DNA of 14,882 nucleotides, taken from NCBI GenBank assembly GCA_002353225.1, contig DEJF01000026.1:41341-56222 (forward strand). Reading direction: 5' to 3'. Of this stretch, positions 13,888 to 14,882 are shown one piece after another. How positions within the stretch are numbered: the first letter of the stretch is position 1; each line of letters opens with the position of its first letter. The notes beneath the pieces were generated by a model that was given only the letters and a program-made list of their open reading frames with translations, was not told where the DNA came from and did not search any database. A program made the position numbers and the translations under genes. This stretch comes from Prevotella sp. UBA2755 (GTDB taxonomy: Bacteria; Bacteroidota; Bacteroidia; Bacteroidales; Bacteroidaceae).

Positions 13888-14882
13888 ATGAATGCAGCAA
13901 AAGTTGTAGAGGATCTGAAACAGAGATTTCCCAACGAGCCGGAGTACATCCAGGCAGTAAGCCAAGTTCTTCCTACTATCGAAGAAGAGTACAACAAGCA
14001 CCCTGAGTTTGAGAAGGCGAACCTCATCGAGCGCCTTTGCATCCCCGATCGTGTATGTGAGTTTCGCATCACATGGGTAGATGACCAGGGTAAGGTACAG
14101 ACCAACATGGGTTATCGTATCCAGCACAATAACGCCATCGGTCCGTACAAAGGAGGTCTCCGTTATCATAAGAGTGTGAACCTCGGTATCCTGAAGTTCC
14201 TTGCTTTCGAGCAGACTTTCAAGAACTCACTGACTACCCTGCCTATGGGTGGTGCAAAAGGAGGTTCCGACTTCTCTCCACGTGGCAAGAGCGACGCAGA
14301 GGTAATGCGTTTCTGCCAGGCATTCATGAATGAGTTGTATCGCGTTATCGGTCCAGATGAGGACGTTCCCGCTGGTGACATTGGTGTTGGTGGTCGTGAG
14401 GTAGGTTACCTTTTCGGACAGTACAAGAAATTGACCCACCAGTTCCAGGGTGTGCTGACCGGTAAGGGAATCCCCTTCGGTGGTTCACTGATTCGTCCTG
14501 AGGCTACCGGTTACGGATGTGTTTACTTCCTGACTTCTATGCTTGCTACCCGCAATATCGACATCAAGGGTAAGAAGGTGCTGATCTCCGGTTCTGGTAA
14601 CGTAGCACAGTATGCTACTGAGAAGTGCATCCAGCTCGGTGCTATTCCTATGACCCTCTCCGACTCTGACGGTTACATCTACGACCCAGACGGTATCACC
14701 GCTGAGAAGCTGGAGTACGTGAAGGAGCTGAAGAACGTAGAGCGTGGACGTATCAAGGAGTATGCTGAGGAGTATCCTAACGCAGTATATCACGCTGGTG
14801 AGCGTCCTTGGCACGAGAAGGCTGACATCGCCCTGCCTTGCGCTACACAGAACGAGATCAACGGTGAGCAGGCTCAGGCTCT
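13888..14882 (+). CDS. gdhA: Glutamate dehydrogenase (hexameric, probably NADP-type), 3' end outside the window
   Basis: The frame from ATG 13888 is open to the window edge: 331 codons plus two bases, of an expected roughly 445. The enzyme makes glutamate from 2-oxoglutarate and ammonium with NAD(P)H, or the reverse. The bacterial hexameric GDH core is clear: K88 in GPYKGGLRYH, K112, the catalytic lysine K124 in PMGGAKGGSDF, and D164 in PAGDIGVGGREVGY, each one residue offset from the well-studied Clostridium symbiosum enzyme. The nucleotide fold has the glycine motif GSGNVAQYA (235-243) and then TLSDSDG (257-263). Coenzyme choice cannot be fixed by eye; the small, polar S-D-S after the second strand is compatible with NADP. 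It is transcribed alone from a strong promoter, behind a candidate operator. Codon use is regular and fits high expression. Confidence 0.95.
   Translation, partial: MNAAKVVEDLKQRFPNEPEYIQAVSQVLPTIEEEYNKHPEFEKANLIERLCIPDRVCEFRITWVDDQGKVQTNMGYRIQHNNAIGPYKGGLRYHKSVNLGILKFLAFEQTFKNSLTTLPMGGAKGGSDFSPRGKSDAEVMRFCQAFMNELYRVIGPDEDVPAGDIGVGGREVGYLFGQYKKLTHQFQGVLTGKGIPFGGSLIRPEATGYGCVYFLTSMLATRNIDIKGKKVLISGSGNVAQYATEKCIQLGAIPMTLSDSDGYIYDPDGITAEKLEYVKELKNVERGRIKEYAEEYPNAVYHAGERPWHEKADIALPCATQNEINGEQAQA

Noticed and set aside
13804..14169. 121-codon open frame on the minus strand across the gdhA promoter and start
   Set aside because: It overlaps a strong promoter and the conserved gdhA N-terminus; no support as a gene.

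Overview
The window looks like chromosomal DNA of a member of the Bacteroidales, most likely Prevotella or a close relative such as Segatella. Three things point there. Several intergenic regions carry the Bacteroidetes housekeeping promoter pattern (TTTG near -33 and TAnnTTTG near -7, about 19-20 bases apart). There is a secreted C10 (streptopain/interpain-type) protease with a C-terminal dockerin-like module. Genes start without clear Shine-Dalgarno sequences after A-rich leaders. The genus is an inference from these traits, not from a database search.

Layout, left to right: a PP2C-like phosphatase (+, 24-830, possibly starting further left); a tRNA-Arg(TCT) (+, 889-963) with a textbook promoter; a roughly 150-base degenerate tandem array with a 22-base period; a small multidrug resistance (SMR) transporter (-, 1156-1488); a strong hairpin terminator; a phosphoglucomutase/phosphomannomutase-type enzyme (-, 1564-3309); a second strong terminator that abuts the mutase promoter; two exported paralogous TPR-type proteins (-, 3420-4616 and 4679-5890) that follow gyrA (-, 5916-8432) in what looks like a gyrA-TPR-TPR operon; the secreted C10 protease (-, 8579-10990) with its own promoter; the divergent clpC AAA+ unfoldase (+, start most likely 11115, end 13637) with a terminator; and the first 331 codons of the glutamate dehydrogenase gene gdhA (+, from 13888, cut by the window edge) behind a strong promoter and a nested inverted repeat.

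Most genes are core functions: DNA supercoiling, protein quality control, sugar-phosphate interconversion and ammonium assimilation. The less ordinary parts are the 22-base-period array beside the tRNA, the two exported helical-repeat proteins tied to gyrA, the terminator/promoter overlap upstream of the mutase gene, and the dockerin-bearing protease. I found no transposon, prophage, CRISPR array, toxin-antitoxin pair or other defence system. I do not see a clear new multi-gene system; the repeat array is the most unexplained structure.
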